64,000 bases of DNA from Cordylochernes scorpioides (GCA_030710605.1 CP092880.1:20769791-20833790), one strand, 5' to 3'. Counted from the stretch's first letter, positions 41,113 through 52,545 are shown. Numbers and translations: made by a program. The notes: generated by a model from the letters alone, not told the origin.

Positions 41113-42418
41113 CAGAGGGTGTTCACACTTATAGGAAACAAGTTTTATTATAAAATATTAAATATTAACACCATATTTGAAAATTTTCAAATGTTCTATT
41201 TGAAAGCCTTTTCGTTTATATACAGAATGGCACCTGATTTTCCACAATAGCAGACACTTTCTGATCATGGTCATACTCAAAAGATCCCATTCTTCCTTTA
41301 CCACTTTCCAGAGACCTTCAATTGTCCTAAGGTGTCTCTTTCCAAGTGCTCTTTTAAGGCATCCAAAAATGCAAAAATCCATCGGGGCTAAATCAGGAGA
41401 TTTTACAGGGGTTCTGTTCTTTGAAATAGTGTTGATTCCTGTTCTTTGCCTTAGACCTTCCAAATAAGCTTGGGTTGAAGATGAGGTATGACTTGTGGCG
41501 TTATCATGGTGAAACCAGACTTTGTTGCTCTGTTTTCCATAGATAGAGGGAATATCATTTAAAAATATAGGTTCTAAAATGTTGTTTTGATAGTACTCCG
41601 AGTTTACTTTGGCATTTCTTTCAACTTTTCTTATTTTTAATTTTCCTTCATATGATATACCGCATGCCACCATAAATCCTTTGGGGTAACTTTCGGCACA
41701 TTCCTTCAACCAAATTGGCCTAGATTTTTCCACCCTTTTTTGATAGTATATAGCTCTTTTTCTGTTGCAATCGGTTAAATATACCCATACTTCGTCATAT
41801 GTAACAATATATTTCCATCTATCAGTAGCCAAGAAATTTTCATAAAAATATCTGCTGATAGTGTGTCGCTGACGAATATGGCTCTGAAACAATTTGTGAA
41901 CCGCATATATTTTTTGTAGCGTTTAGGCCTAAATCTTTATTTATTATTTTATTTATTGTTGACACTGATGTTCCTATTAATTTGGCTATATCTCTTTGTG
42001 GCAGAGGATTTTTTTTTTTTTTGTTATATATTTTTTCACTTTTTTGACAGTTGCAGTTCTCACAGATATAGGGTGATAATCTTTTGTCCATTTCTCCGTA
42101 GGTGCTTTGAATAAAAACTTGATATTTTGTCGTGAATAATATTATAAATACCTTTTTTAGAAATGTTTATATAATCTTTTTTGCATATTTTAATTATGTC
42201 CAAATAGGTAAGATTAGTTCTGGAAAGTGGTAAAGGAAGAATGGGATCTTTTGAGTATGACCATGATCAGAAAGTGTCTGCTATCGTGGAAAATCAGGTG
42301 CCGTTCTGTAAATAAACAAAAAGGCTTTCAAATAGAACATTTGAAAATTTTCAAATATGGTGTTAATTTTTAATATTTTACAATAAAACTTGTTTCCTAT
42401 AAGTGTGAACACCCTCTG
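41113..42418 (-). mobile_element. Tc1/mariner DD41D transposon with 200-bp inverted repeats
   Basis: It starts CAGAGGGTGTTCACACTTAT and ends with the inverse, with TA at 41111-41112 and 42419-42420. The inverted repeats are 200 bases long (41113-41312 and 42219-42418) and nearly identical. The transposase is on the minus strand. The left repeat contains the last 50 or so codons of the transposase, so the right repeat is partly an inverted copy of coding DNA. Confidence 0.93.
41158..42091 (-). pseudogene. Tc1/mariner DD41D transposase, one frameshift
   Basis: The N-terminal frame (41840-42091) contains an HTH-like PLPQRDIAKLIGTSVSTINK. The second frame (41158-41892, 244 residues) carries YIVTYDEVWVYLTDC (first Asp), VWFHHDNATSHTS (second Asp) and VKSPDLAPMDFCIFGCLK (last Asp). 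I count 41 residues between the last two Asp, the signature of the DD41D (rosa/VISITOR-like) group. The frames overlap near 41840-41892, where one indel would join them. Otherwise it reads intact. Confidence 0.92.
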
Positions 42419-42439
42419 TATATGTGAACAAACTTTAAT

Positions 42440-42645
42440 GACAGTTTATTTATGAAAATTCGAAACTATTATAGATGCGTATGATTCTTTTTAAAAATTA
42501 AACAATTTCTACTGTCCTTACTGTAATGGAAAAATTAATGGGAGTGCCTTGCATTAAGGGCAGTAGAAATTGTTTAATTTAAAAAAGAATCATACGCGTC
42601 TAAAATAGTTTTGAATTTTCATAACAGATGGCGCGCTAATTCATC
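42440..42645. repeat. M1 MITE copy
   Basis: AATTCGAAACTATTATAGAT through CTACTGTCCTTACTG, and the inverse ending AACAGATGGCGCGCTAATTC. Confidence 0.75.
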
Positions 42646-42824
42646 ATAATATAACAGTTTATTTATATATAGACGTTATTATATACACTGATGGACAAAA
42701 CTTATATATACTAAAATTAAACTAAACTATATATTTCTAATATATAAAAATATAAACTAAAATATATATTTCATCCTTTGATGAACATAAATACCTATTG
42801 AGCAATTGTTAACACGTATGGATC

Positions 42825-42924
42825 NNNNNNNNNNNNNNNNNNNNNNNNNNNNNNNNNNNNNNNNNNNNNNNNNNNNNNNNNNNNNNNNNNNNNNNNNNNN
42901 NNNNNNNNNNNNNNNNNNNNNNNN
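42825..42924. other. Assembly gap (100 N)
   Basis: Exactly 100 N with GATC directly on both sides, as left by scaffolding with a GATC-cutting enzyme. Confidence 0.98.
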
Positions 42925-43447
42925 GATCAATTAATATAGAGGCTGTGACTTGGTTGAAATACCAAATTGTAGGCTCTCAGTCAATCTTCTTTTATAGAAT
43001 CTTTTTTTATTTACAAAAGATATTAAACCTTCTTTTTTTTTGCCTACTCATGTTACGCAATGATAAATACAAAAATTTTTATTTTGTAAATTCCATGAAG
43101 ATCAATAAATTTTAATATTCAATGTTTAAAAAATGTATTGGTATTATTATTATCTATATTTAACAACAAATCACATGTAAACCCCGGTGTACACTATATA
43201 TTCTGTATGTATGTGTTAAAAATTAATGCTGAGCTAGACAGGATTAAGATAGAGATGTCCTCAAATGGGACGCGTAAGAAGAGATCTTACAGTTATAAAT
43301 ATCTTTCTCTATCTCTCTCTCTTGAGTTGAGGCATCCATCATCTGTTAATGTCAATCATATGTTATCAATTTTTCTTCACGTGAACTTACATTAAATAGA
43401 GGTTAAAATATAATATGAATTAATATAATAATACAATAAATAAACCG

Positions 43448-44728
43448 TTATAATTGTAATAGATATTAGTGGAGCTTTTGACAATACTTGGGGGCCAATG
43501 CTGATAAAAAGACTCGATAATGATAATATACCAGCATCAATAATAAATTATATGAATTCCTACTTCACTAACTGGAAGATAAGATTTAGGTACTCTTCGA
43601 ATGAATTCACCAAAAAACTAAGTAAAGGATTCGAAAGGAGGGCCCTTATCTCCGACAATTTGGAACATCATAATGAATGATCTATTAACCAACTTTCAAG
43701 AACCTGTTAGAGATATTTTTGGATATGCAGATGATCTAAGGGTAATATATTGGAATACAGATATAAAAAATCTTAAGATTACAATTTAAAATTCAATAGG
43801 AAAAATAAATATGTGGTGAGAAAACAACAAACTTAAAATATTAAGACAGAAAACAAAGATTTTACATTTATTCAATTGTAAAAACGATGTAATTAACTTG
43901 CATGATAATTTTGTCAAACCAGTTGAAAACCTAAAAATACTAGGATTGCCTTTCAAGAATCATCGAAACAAGAACAAATTAGATTTTATGCTTCACACAT
44001 CGTTATTGCAAAAACTACTAGAGCTAGTGGATATCTTCTTGGTTCAACAAACAAATCGTGGGGATTGGATAGTAGACAATCATTAACATTATATTAGACC
44101 TTATTTAGAAGCACAATAACTTATGGTTCAACAATCTGGTACCCATATATAAACACGAGATATGAAAACAAATTGGATCCACTACAGTATAATATTCTTA
44201 AACACTGTATACAAGCTTATAATACAACATCTTCGAATTGTACACATGTTCTCGCAAGAATACCTAAAATTACGGATTTCATTATGTCAAACATACTTAA
44301 AGTTGAAATAGATTATAATAGAAATGATCCAGCAAAAAGAATGATAATATCCTAATTTATAAATGAAAAAAAAATGAAAAATACAATGAAGATTCTAAAG
44401 ATAATTTCAGAGAATTTTTTGAAAACTCAAGATTACCCAAATTTATCCAGCCAAAATTTTATAATATACAATTTTTTATGGGGCATGGAGATTTAACACA
44501 TACTTATACAGAATTGATTCTTCAATCTGCTTATGTGACCAAGATCACAACCCTAAACATATCTTAATCCGGGGCCCACTTGTTGCATATTTGAGAGCAC
44601 AATGTCAAATGAACAGTTCTAGTTTAAGCCAAACGGTTTCCAGTAAAGAAGAATATAGAAAATTTAACAAATTCTGTAGACTCTATCCCAAATATGCCAT
44701 GGACCTGAATTACATTAAGAATTGATAT
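43448..44728 (+). pseudogene. Non-LTR retrotransposon (LINE) reverse transcriptase, decayed
   Basis: DISGAFDNTWGPMLIKRLD (43461 on) is the RT A-box of R1/Jockey-like elements. After a frame change GPLSPTIWNIIMNDLLTNF and the catalytic GYADDLRVIYW follow (about 43645-43755). Later frames have PVENLKILGLPF (about 43920), TITYGSTIWYPY and NILKHCIQAYN (44110-44230), and a C-terminal CLCDQDHNPKHIL knuckle (about 44530). It ends at a TGA near 44725. Several frameshifts and stops break it, and the 5' half is missing toward the gap at 42825. The clade call (R1/Jockey-like) is tentative. Confidence 0.85.
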
Positions 44729-45117
44729 TTCTAGTTTTAATTAGTAGTTTTTTATTGCTGCTATTATTATTATTTTTTAATATTCTATATTTATGCCACT
44801 GTGTGTGTGGTTTAGTGGTTGTAATTCTAAATATATATTGGACTTATGATGATATGTGTGTAAATAACCTTTATTTCTTGTATAATTTATTGCTATAAAA
44901 TGTAAATGTAAATAACTTTTACTCTCTCTCTAAAACTATAAATAATTTGAATATATATGTTGAACCATGTACATAAAATAAATTGAACATTTACATGCAT
45001 ATATATCCACATGGAATATAGCGTGTGTTTTGAAATAAATAAATAAACAAAACATATATTTTATTAATGAGCTTTATTCAGATTAAATTTAATAAGGTGT
45101 TGAGCTGGCTATCGTTC

Positions 45118-46035
45118 TAGTGGATACTAGACAGTGGAGCAACAAGCCATATGTCTACAGACATTAATCTAATGGATGATCTTCAAGATGATAGCAGAAA
45201 AATCACTCATCCTGATGATTCATCAAATCAAATGGTATTGGCACTGTTGAAATTTATCAGGATGATAATCATCTTTTAACACTAAAAGAAGTTCTATATG
45301 TACCTGAGCTCCACAGTAATTTAATATCAGTAAGTAAAATAACTGAAGATGAAAAACATTATATTTGATGAGAATCGTGCAAGGGTAATAGATAACAATG
45401 GATCCAGCATTATAACTGCAAAAAAGGAAGATAACATTTATACAATTGATGCATGTGCAAACATTAAACTAGAAGAAAATGTGTTCAAAACACAAGAAAA
45501 TAATTGGAAAATTTGGCACAAACGCCTTGCACATATAAATGAAAATTATATGAATATGATGCTAAAAGACTCCATGGTATATGGGTTCAGTTGTTCACCA
45601 ATTAATAACTTAGAACCATGTATCACATGCATTCAATCAAAGTTTATTAGATTGCCATTTAAAGAGATTGATTCAAAGCAATCAACCAAACCCCTTGATC
45701 TCATTCATATGGATTTAATAGGTCCATTTCAGCATGAATCCATTGGCAGAGCAATATATGTGCTGAACATAGTTGATGACTTTTCAAGGAAAATATTCCC
45801 AAGTTCCTTAAAAGCAAATTAGAAACCTTTGCCAAACTAAAGGAATTTATTGAACTTATATAAAACATAAAAGGCACAAAAATCAAAAGAATAAGGTCTG
45901 ATAATGGAGGGGAATTTACAAATAGACAATTAAGCTCTTATTTGATAGAAAAGGGAATAGAACATCAATTTACAACCTTTTATTCACCCTCTCAAAATGG
46001 AATAGTGGAGAGAGCAAATAGAAGTTTAATTGAAG
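45118..46035 (+). pseudogene. Copia retrotransposon: protease, pre-integrase and integrase part
   Basis: It begins with the aspartic protease active site LDSGATSHMS (45127-45156). After a frame change the 157-residue frame 45349-45822 contains the pre-integrase WHKRLAHI with C..CI..K zinc residues, and integrase LIHMDLIGPF with VDDFSR. A frameshift near 45790 and a TAA near 45861 interrupt it before RSDNGGEF (about 45896) and SPSQNGIVERANRSL (about 45988-46032), completing the integrase D, D and E. Gag and the 5' LTR are not seen. Confidence 0.9.
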
Positions 46036-47337
46036 GTACAAAGAGCACTATTGATAGAATCACAATTGCCACCAAAATTCTGGGCAGAAGCCATGAACAC
46101 TTATTCTTATATAAAAAATAGAACTCCACATAAACGGAATGATAAAACCACCCCTGAAGAACTATTTACAAGAAAGAAACCTACTATAAAACATTTAAAA
46201 GTTTTTGGATGCAGAGCTGAATACTGGATTCCTAAATTCAAAAGATACAAATTTGAAAAAATCACAAAATCAGGTATATTTGTTGGATACTCAAATAAAA
46301 GAAAAGCATTTAGAATCTGTGACCCTAAAAATTATGCAATTACTGAAACAAGGGATGTAAGCTTTATTGAAAAAGAAAAGGGAGCTGAACTACTTAGTAA
46401 TGAAGTAAAAGCTGAATTTCCAGATCATGTATTGATTGACCCAAATTTTTGTCATAAAAATGGCCAAAAAGAAGAAGAACCAATTCCTATTCACCAAGGA
46501 AATGTTCCAGAATCCACAAGTAATGAGCCAGAAGAAGATAAAAATGTCTACAACTTGAGACCTACCGCTGAACAAGGATTTTACTATGAACCATCATTAT
46601 CTGATGAAGACACATCACAAGATGACACCACTTCTGATCCTACCTACCATCCAGTAGATAGTGTTATGAAGGTTGATTCATTACCAATTATACCAACTAA
46701 TTATGAAGAGGCCATAAACTCTCCAGATAAAGAAAAATGGCTTCAAGCCATGAAAGGGGAAATAGATTCTTTAAATAATCACAAGGTGTGGGATGTTTTA
46801 CCTATGACTAAAACCATTAAGCCTATCAAATCAAAATGGGTGTTTTCCATTAAAAATAGCCATGATCCTTTAAATCCCATATATAAGGCAAGATTAGTTG
46901 CAGTAGGATGCTCACAAAAATTAGGAGTAGACTATTCAGAAACTTATTCACTTGTGATAAAATCAGATTCTCTAAGGACTTTAATTGCTTTTGCAGCAAT
47001 GAAAAATTTGCATATTCATCATTTTGATATAGAAACTGCCTTTTTGTATGGTAAGTTGGAAGAGACTATATACATGTCACAGCCTAAAGGATTTGAATAT
47101 CAAGAAGGTAAGAAATTTGTTTGTAAACTTAATCAGGCCATTTATGGACTTAAACAAGCAGGCAGAGTCTTTTATGAAACCTTTACTAAATATCTTCTTC
47201 AGATAGGATTTAAAATTTTTAATTCAGATAAATGCTTATTTTCATACCAAAATAATGACTCAATTCTTCTTTTGGGACTTTATGTTGATGATATCATTAT
47301 TTGTGTAAATATAAAAGTAATATTAAAGTCAATATAA
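46030..47337 (+). pseudogene. Copia retrotransposon: integrase C-terminus and reverse transcriptase
   Basis: The 435-residue frame continues the integrase (PPKFWAEAMNTYSYIKNRTP, KVFGCRAEYW, GIFVGYSNKRKAFRI) and has an acidic linker. From residue 234 it is a Copia RT: WLQAMKGEIDSLNNHKVW, KSKWVFSIK, YKARLVAVGCSQ, DIETAFLYGKL, AIYGLKQAGRVFYE, and the catalytic LYVDDIII at 47278-47301. It ends at a stop soon after. The preceding part is in another frame, so the first ATG here is not a real start. Confidence 0.93.
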
Positions 47338-47459
47338 TAATCAGTAGCCAAGTTGGCGCATATATAAACAAAAGGAATCTCTTTTAGATATATGTTGTTT
47401 AGTTTGTAATACAATAAATACATTAAGTTTTAGTCTGCTTAATGTTGTTGTTTTTTAAT

Positions 47460-47785
47460 TAACTACGAAGACAAGTTAATGTCACAATTTGTAATACTGA
47501 TTCTGAGATTTTAAATGATATTTTAAATAAGTTAACACTTTGTTTTAAAATAAAGAAAAATGCTAATCTTTTAAGTGTTTTAGGAATTGAAATATTAAAA
47601 TATAATGACAAAGTAATTCTAAAACAACAAAAATATATTGAAAAACTTTTATTAAAATATAATATGTTAGATTGTAAAACTGTTCATACACCCCTTGATG
47701 TATATACTGATTTGGAAAATTTTTATAATTCAAAGGTAATTGATAAAAAGAAATATCAGGAAATTATTGGAAATTACAGTTGAAA
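47460..47785 (+). pseudogene. Copia RT/RNase H connection, separated fragment
   Basis: One frame reads DILNKLTLCFKIKK, LGIEILKY, QQKYIEKLLLKYNMLDCK and VHTPLDV, the region after YVDD in Copia RTs (the Y...L..F.M....P motif). About 120 bases of unrelated AT-rich sequence separate it from 47337. RNase H and the 3' LTR were not found. Confidence 0.75.
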
Positions 47786-48054
47786 TCAATTAAAATACAG
47801 AGTAGGTGGGAGAAATTTGTGCATGAAAATATTATTATAAAAAATGCAATCAAAAATGTAAAATATCTTAAAATATTAAAGGAAAAAATGAGTTCTATCT
47901 TATATTTTAAAAATTGTAATAAGTACTGTTGTGTCTCTATGTTCTTACAACTACTCCAGGTCACCGAGATCCATTAAGTGAGAGATAAAACCTTTTATTG
48001 CCTCACAAACACTAATATGACTGAACGAACTATTTACAAATTAATGATATATAT

Positions 48055-48310
48055 GTGAGCAATAGTTACCCAGAATTATTTGAAAAAGTAAAAATTAAAA
48101 CAGGTAAATAGTTTTTTTTTTATTTATATTGCAAGCTTTCGAGCAATTATACTGCTCTTCAACGGGCGGATATTCTTTGTACAAACTCTAAATAATTATT
48201 TAGAGTTTGTACAAAGAATATCCGCCCGTTGAAGAGCAGTATAATTGCTCGAAAGCTTGCAATATAAATAAAAAAAAAACTATTTACCTGTTTTAATTTT
48301 TACTTTTTCA
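48055..48310. mobile_element. Palindromic Penelope-derived element with 12-bp TSD
   Basis: Inverted arms of about 105 bases meet at TCTAAATAATTATTTAGA. Each arm has AAAACAGGTAAATAG, a T/A run, ATTGCAAGCTTTCGAGCA and TGCTCTTCAACGGGCGG. A 34-base single tail (GTGAGCAATAGTTACCCAGA) precedes the left arm. AATGATATATAT flanks the unit at 48043-48054 and 48311-48322. The right arm reads CCCGTTGAAGAGC, loop, GCTCGAAAGC, the same layout as the Penelope repeat at 9591. Confidence 0.85.
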
Positions 48311-48433
48311 AATGATATATATACATAAAAATAATTAACATAGTACAACAAACAAACACTATGCAAAACCTTATTTGCATATCACGACAATTTATCTAAA
48401 CATAACTATTGTTATGCAAAATACCACATCTTC

Positions 48434-49153
48434 TCACCCCCAATTTGTTACACAATCTTTTAAGTATTCGGGGAGTCTCCGGTTTCTTATTGGTCTACTT
48501 GGCCCAGGTGTTTCCTCCAGCCTTTCCTGTGATTCGTTTGGGTCATTCATTTGTTCCCCCCTTCTTTTGGTGTTACACTCCTCCTTCTTCTCCACATCCT
48601 CCGATACTTCTTCCTTGACTCTTCTCATCAATTGGTCCTGGTGTCTTTTTGCTGTCACTCCGTTCTCCATAATTACCTCATAGTTCCTGGGTCCAAGTAC
48701 TGTCTTTATCTTCCCCGGTTCCCACTTTCCCTTTCCATTATATTTACGTGCATACACATTCTCTTGGGACTTGAACCTATTTTGGAAGTGTTCTTTTCCA
48801 TTTTCGCTATCTTCACTTTCTTTGGGGTGCAACCGGTTCATTCTTGTGGTCAGTCTGCGACCCATAAGGTTGAAGAGGCTGGGGAAGATAAAGACAGTAC
48901 TCCGATAATCTCCACATATTCTTATTGAACCATCCCTTTTCAGTACTGGGACAATTGGGGTAGCAAACCTTGTAAATTCAACAGGAGTCAATATTCCTTG
49001 TTCCTCCATCTTCCTCAAAGCCTCTTCAACCTTAGGTCTAATTGCGTATGGCAATGTTCTAGCCCTTAGAAATGTGGGTTTCCCTAGAGTTTTGATCTTT
49101 ATATGGATTGGTGGACCTCTGTATTGTCCTAATTTCTCTTTAAACACATCCAT
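48434..49153 (-). pseudogene. Gypsy pol with a large internal deletion joining RT to the integrase tail
   Basis: Residues 1-86 are the start of a Ty3/Gypsy RT (KVEEALRKMEEQGILTPVEF, SPIV-like ATPIVPVLKRDGSIRIC, GDYR). From about residue 88 the sequence is the integrase C-terminus: LFNLMGRRLTTRMNRLHP, KWEPGKIKTVLGPRNYEV (GPY/F-like) and RHQDQLMRR. All RT catalytic residues, RNase H and the integrase core are absent, yet the frame stays open to a normal-looking end. The first ATG is internal, because the upstream codons (FIAEEF) still fit RT. Confidence 0.88.
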
Positions 49154-49249
49154 AAATTCCTCAGCGATAAATGTAAAAATAATTAAACAAGTGGTATGTA
49201 TTAATTACAGGTAATTACTAGTGTGTGAAAATATAATTTAAGAAATCGC

Positions 49250-49500
49250 GGGTATTACAACAAAATTTAAAGTAAAATTAAAGCAAAAAAAAATTTAAAA
49301 AAGCAAAGTTATGAAATTTAAAAAACGGCACCTCTCCCCCTTTAAAATAGTACATAATAAATCAATTAAAAATTAACTAATTGAAATTAAAATAATTAGA
49401 CCAAAAAAAATGTAAGAAGATCTAAATGGTGTGTAGATGTCTGGTATGATAGCAAGTGATTTCTTGATCCTACCCTGTCATTACGTCACTCACCAGCAGC
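49250..49500. other. AT-rich, nothing recognised
   Basis: A- and T-rich linker between the Gypsy remnant and the LINE fragment. Confidence 0.5.
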
Positions 49501-49860
49501 GATATGGGGGATCGCTTCTGCTTGGATAGAGGTGGGACGTTCCCAGTTCATCGAAATGGCTCCATCTAGGAGGAGGCCTTCGATACCCTGGACACAGAAC
49601 ATGGGTCTACAACATCTTGTAAAGTGTAAACTTCAGTTGTCATCTCTCTGTGAATAAAACCACCAGTAGAGAAATGACTTTCCAGAATGGTTGCAGGGTT
49701 TTCCCACTATGTACTAAGTGCAATTCTCAGCCTGCAACCCCAAAACACATTATTGACTGTAGTGACTCATTCATTGATGAGCTCTACTAGTTGCCTACCA
49801 CAGCTCACCACTAGCACCAGTAGCCAGGTATGTTACAATATTCCTACAACCATTAATTAA
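49500..49860 (+). pseudogene. Non-LTR RT C-terminal fragment
   Basis: One frame reads VFPLCTKCNSQPATPKHIID followed by C (about 49709-49770), a CxxC..H..C knuckle with the TPKHII.C signature of many non-LTR element tails. The rest is interrupted by stops. No reverse transcriptase core is present. Confidence 0.5.
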
Positions 49861-49917
49861 GAACAATTTTTTCCCAATGTCAATAGCAAATTTACCATCA
49901 TTCATCAATGAAATAGC

Positions 49918-50030
49918 CTATTTTAATTATCAGAAGGATCATGTTTTAGTATCGTTTGATGTATAAGCATTATATCCCAATCTCCCCCATAATTTAATTC
50001 TTGAAACTACAAAAACATTTTTAGACAACA
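49918..50030 (+). pseudogene. Penelope reverse-transcriptase fragment
   Basis: A 37-codon stretch reads HVLVSFDV, a stop, ALYPNLPHNLILETTKTFLD. This matches SFDVESLYPSLPHQLILSST in the Penelope RT at 10332-12092. It is an old isolated piece directly upstream of the piggyBac. Confidence 0.65.
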
Positions 50031-50589
50031 ATCGGCGTCCGCCGATAGAATTGCGCCACGCACTTTTGGTTTCTTTTAGTTTAAGTTTCACTTTGCAGAC
50101 CCGTTGCGCAATGTCACGAGTATTATTGTTTTGGTTGTTTTTAACGCTGGAATTTAGGCTTCGTGCGCTAATTAATATTATTTTCCTTTTAACCCTTAAC
50201 TGGACGGGTTGGGTAGATTCTACCCAATAATAAACTTAATATAGGAAAAATATATATTTTTCCTTTACCTAGAGCTACCAGCTTTCGTGTATTCTAATTT
50301 TACAGTGATACAAACATTTTCTATCCATCGTTTATAAATTTCAGTTTTGGGAGGGGGGTTAAATTTGTATGTTGGGGGGGATTCTGCCCAGCTCGTCCAG
50401 AAGCGTGAGAAATTTTCATGTCAGTGTTCGCTCGTGGCTCAAACTTGAGTCTCTATATTCCACTATTTTTAGCTCTCTTTTATAAAATAACACTTCTTTC
50501 TTTGGATAAGTATAATTATCAATCAAGTCAACAGAGACAACTATCCCTGCCAACCCAAAATATATAGGTTTTAGAGATTACTCGACCAC

Positions 50590-51243
50590 ACTTTGGAAGA
50601 AATATTCCAGCAGAACATTGATTCACTTCAGTAGAATTAGTTGATAAGTTAAAAGAACGTGGCCTTGCATATTTAGAGAGATAAAAAGCCTATTCCAGCA
50701 TTCTTATTCCAGCAGAACATTGATTCACTTCAGTAGAATTAGTTGATAAGTTAAAAGAACGTGGCCTTACATATTTAGAGAGATAAAAAACCTTAGAATC
50801 ACCACAATTTCAACCGCACCCTAATAGAGAATCAGGAACATCTATTTTTGGGTTTCTCTGGAACAACCATTTAGTCTCCATGTTCCCAAAAAAAAAATAT
50901 ATATATATATATATAATAACAATAAAATCGGTAATCAGATTGATAAAAAGGGTAGAAAAAGAAAGGAGTCATTTTATTTTTGATCTTGGGAAAGCATTGA
51001 CTGATGAACACCTGGCCACACGTAATCTCTATTCTCTCTCACTGGAATTACAGACGACAATTCAAAAGGAATGATGGTTCAAGTAAACCAAGTGAAACTA
51101 CGATGCCGCAACAATCTGATACTCCAAAAAGGTGCTACAAATGTCCATCAAAAAGCGCAGTGAAAAATAAAAACCCTTTGCTCTGTATGTCAACTAAGCG
51201 TTTGCAAAAACATTTCTTATACATTTGTGAAAACTGTAAATAG
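50590..51243 (+). pseudogene. piggyBac transposase remnants
   Basis: FTSVELVDKLKERGLAYLER (50625-50684 and again 50723-50783) matches the DNFFTS..LL..L...G motif of piggyBac transposases, here tandemly doubled. Then KRVEKERSHFIFDLGKALTD (50947 on) fits the late core. In another frame the C-terminal cysteine-rich RCYKCPSKSAVKNKNPLLCM ends with CENCK at 51240. The catalytic Asp-containing blocks are not identifiable. Confidence 0.7.
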
Positions 51244-51279
51244 ATTATATTCAAATTTTTAAAAGTCAAAATCTGTATA

Positions 51280-51795
51280 TCTCTATATATAAAAATGAAT
51301 GTTTGTATGTTTGTTTGTCTGTCTGTATGTCCGGTATACAAATTCGCAGTAGTTCACTAATTCAAAACAAAAATTTCCATACATAGGTAAGAAAATACGG
51401 GGAAGACCATAGGCTATTTAAAAATATATATAAATCAATTATTAAAACTATATATTTTAGTCAGAAAATTATGATGACGATATTGCTGTATCATGTTTGA
51501 TTATCAGATACAAAATTATATCGGAAAAAATTCCAAAAAGCAGAGACCACGGGTGAAACCAGTTCATTATTTTGTACGCAGGAACAAAATTCTAACAGAA
51601 AAACATTCATTCGAGCAGAAAACAAAAGCCAGATCATCTTTCTATAAAAATATCGCTTCTCAGACACAAAGTTTGGAGCGGGACGTTTCACAAGAGTGAC
51701 ATCCACGACGCCAATTTATAATTGTAACGAATAGTATTTGAATAAAAACATTTAATCGGGTAAAAACCCGGGCGTTGCCCGGGTCATTCAGCTAG
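51280..51795 (+). mobile_element. Non-autonomous Helitron, family A, nested in piggyBac
   Basis: The 5' end is TCTCTATATATAAAAATGAA after A. The 3' end is CCCGGGCGTTGCCCGGG hairpin, then TCATTCAGCTAG followed by T. The interior shares CAGAAAATTATGATGACGAT and GAGCAGAAAACAAAAGCCAG with 61210-61545. No Rep/helicase coding is present. Confidence 0.85.
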
Positions 51796-51939
51796 TTAAC
51801 TATATATTAATTAAAATATTTTTTTGAATATTGATTTCAATCATTATTTAGCGCTAATTCATAGTTACATGAGTGGGTTGAACTACCCAACCCATCCAGT
51901 TATGTAACAAAAATCCACCCGTCCAGTTAAGGGTTAATT

Positions 51940-52545
51940 TTCAGCATTTAAATATTATAGTTATTTTAAAATTTACAAATAATTTCTTTTTAAATAAATA
52001 AATTTTCATAAAATATGTAGCCATAATGATAACATTTTATTTCAATATTCCATTTCTGTGTTATTATAAAAGATTTAAACAGAAAATCAATAACACCTGC
52101 AGCAACAGTGGATGCCTTTATAAAATAAAAACACTTTGTTATTTCAAACACATTCCAGAGGAAGACGACATTAATGTTTTTTTTTTTTAAATAGACCATC
52201 TGCAATACATCCTGAATAGGATTTCTGTGCAAAAATAGAATCTATAAAGGAATTTTTAAAAAGATCTTCATGATTATTTTCAAATTTTCTTTTTATTTTC
52301 CTTATATATTTCCTTTAAACTGCTATATTCTTCAATTAGAATAAATATTTTTAATTATTTATGTTTTAAAAATATGTATTATTGCCATTTTGTCCCTGGT
52401 ACTAAAAGTTAATCATGAAAATAAAAAATGAATACAAAAAAAGTACATACAATGGTTTCAATTAATATCATTAATTTATATTACAAACCAATTTTTTTTA
52501 AATATTATTTTAGTGAGTTAGATAATTAGCTAATCACCTAACCTT
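51940..52545. other. Intergenic, AT-rich
   Basis: No gene or repeat is recognised. The 80-residue minus frame at 51990-52232 has no motif. Confidence 0.5.

Larger units (their letters stand above)
50193..51933 (+). mobile_element. piggyBac-like DNA transposon, broken
   Basis: The ends are CCCTTAACTGGACGGGTTGG and the inverse CCCGTCCAGTTAAGGG, with TTAA on both sides (50189-50192 and 51934-51937). A second inward copy of the end motif (TACCCAACCCATCCAGTTA) lies near 51885. TTAA duplication with CCC ends is diagnostic of piggyBac. The coding part is decayed and a Helitron is nested inside. Confidence 0.88.

Noticed and set aside
48375..48928. Plus-strand frames of 102, 69 and 125 codons
   Set aside because: They are antisense shadows of the Gypsy remnant, whose motifs are clear on the minus strand.
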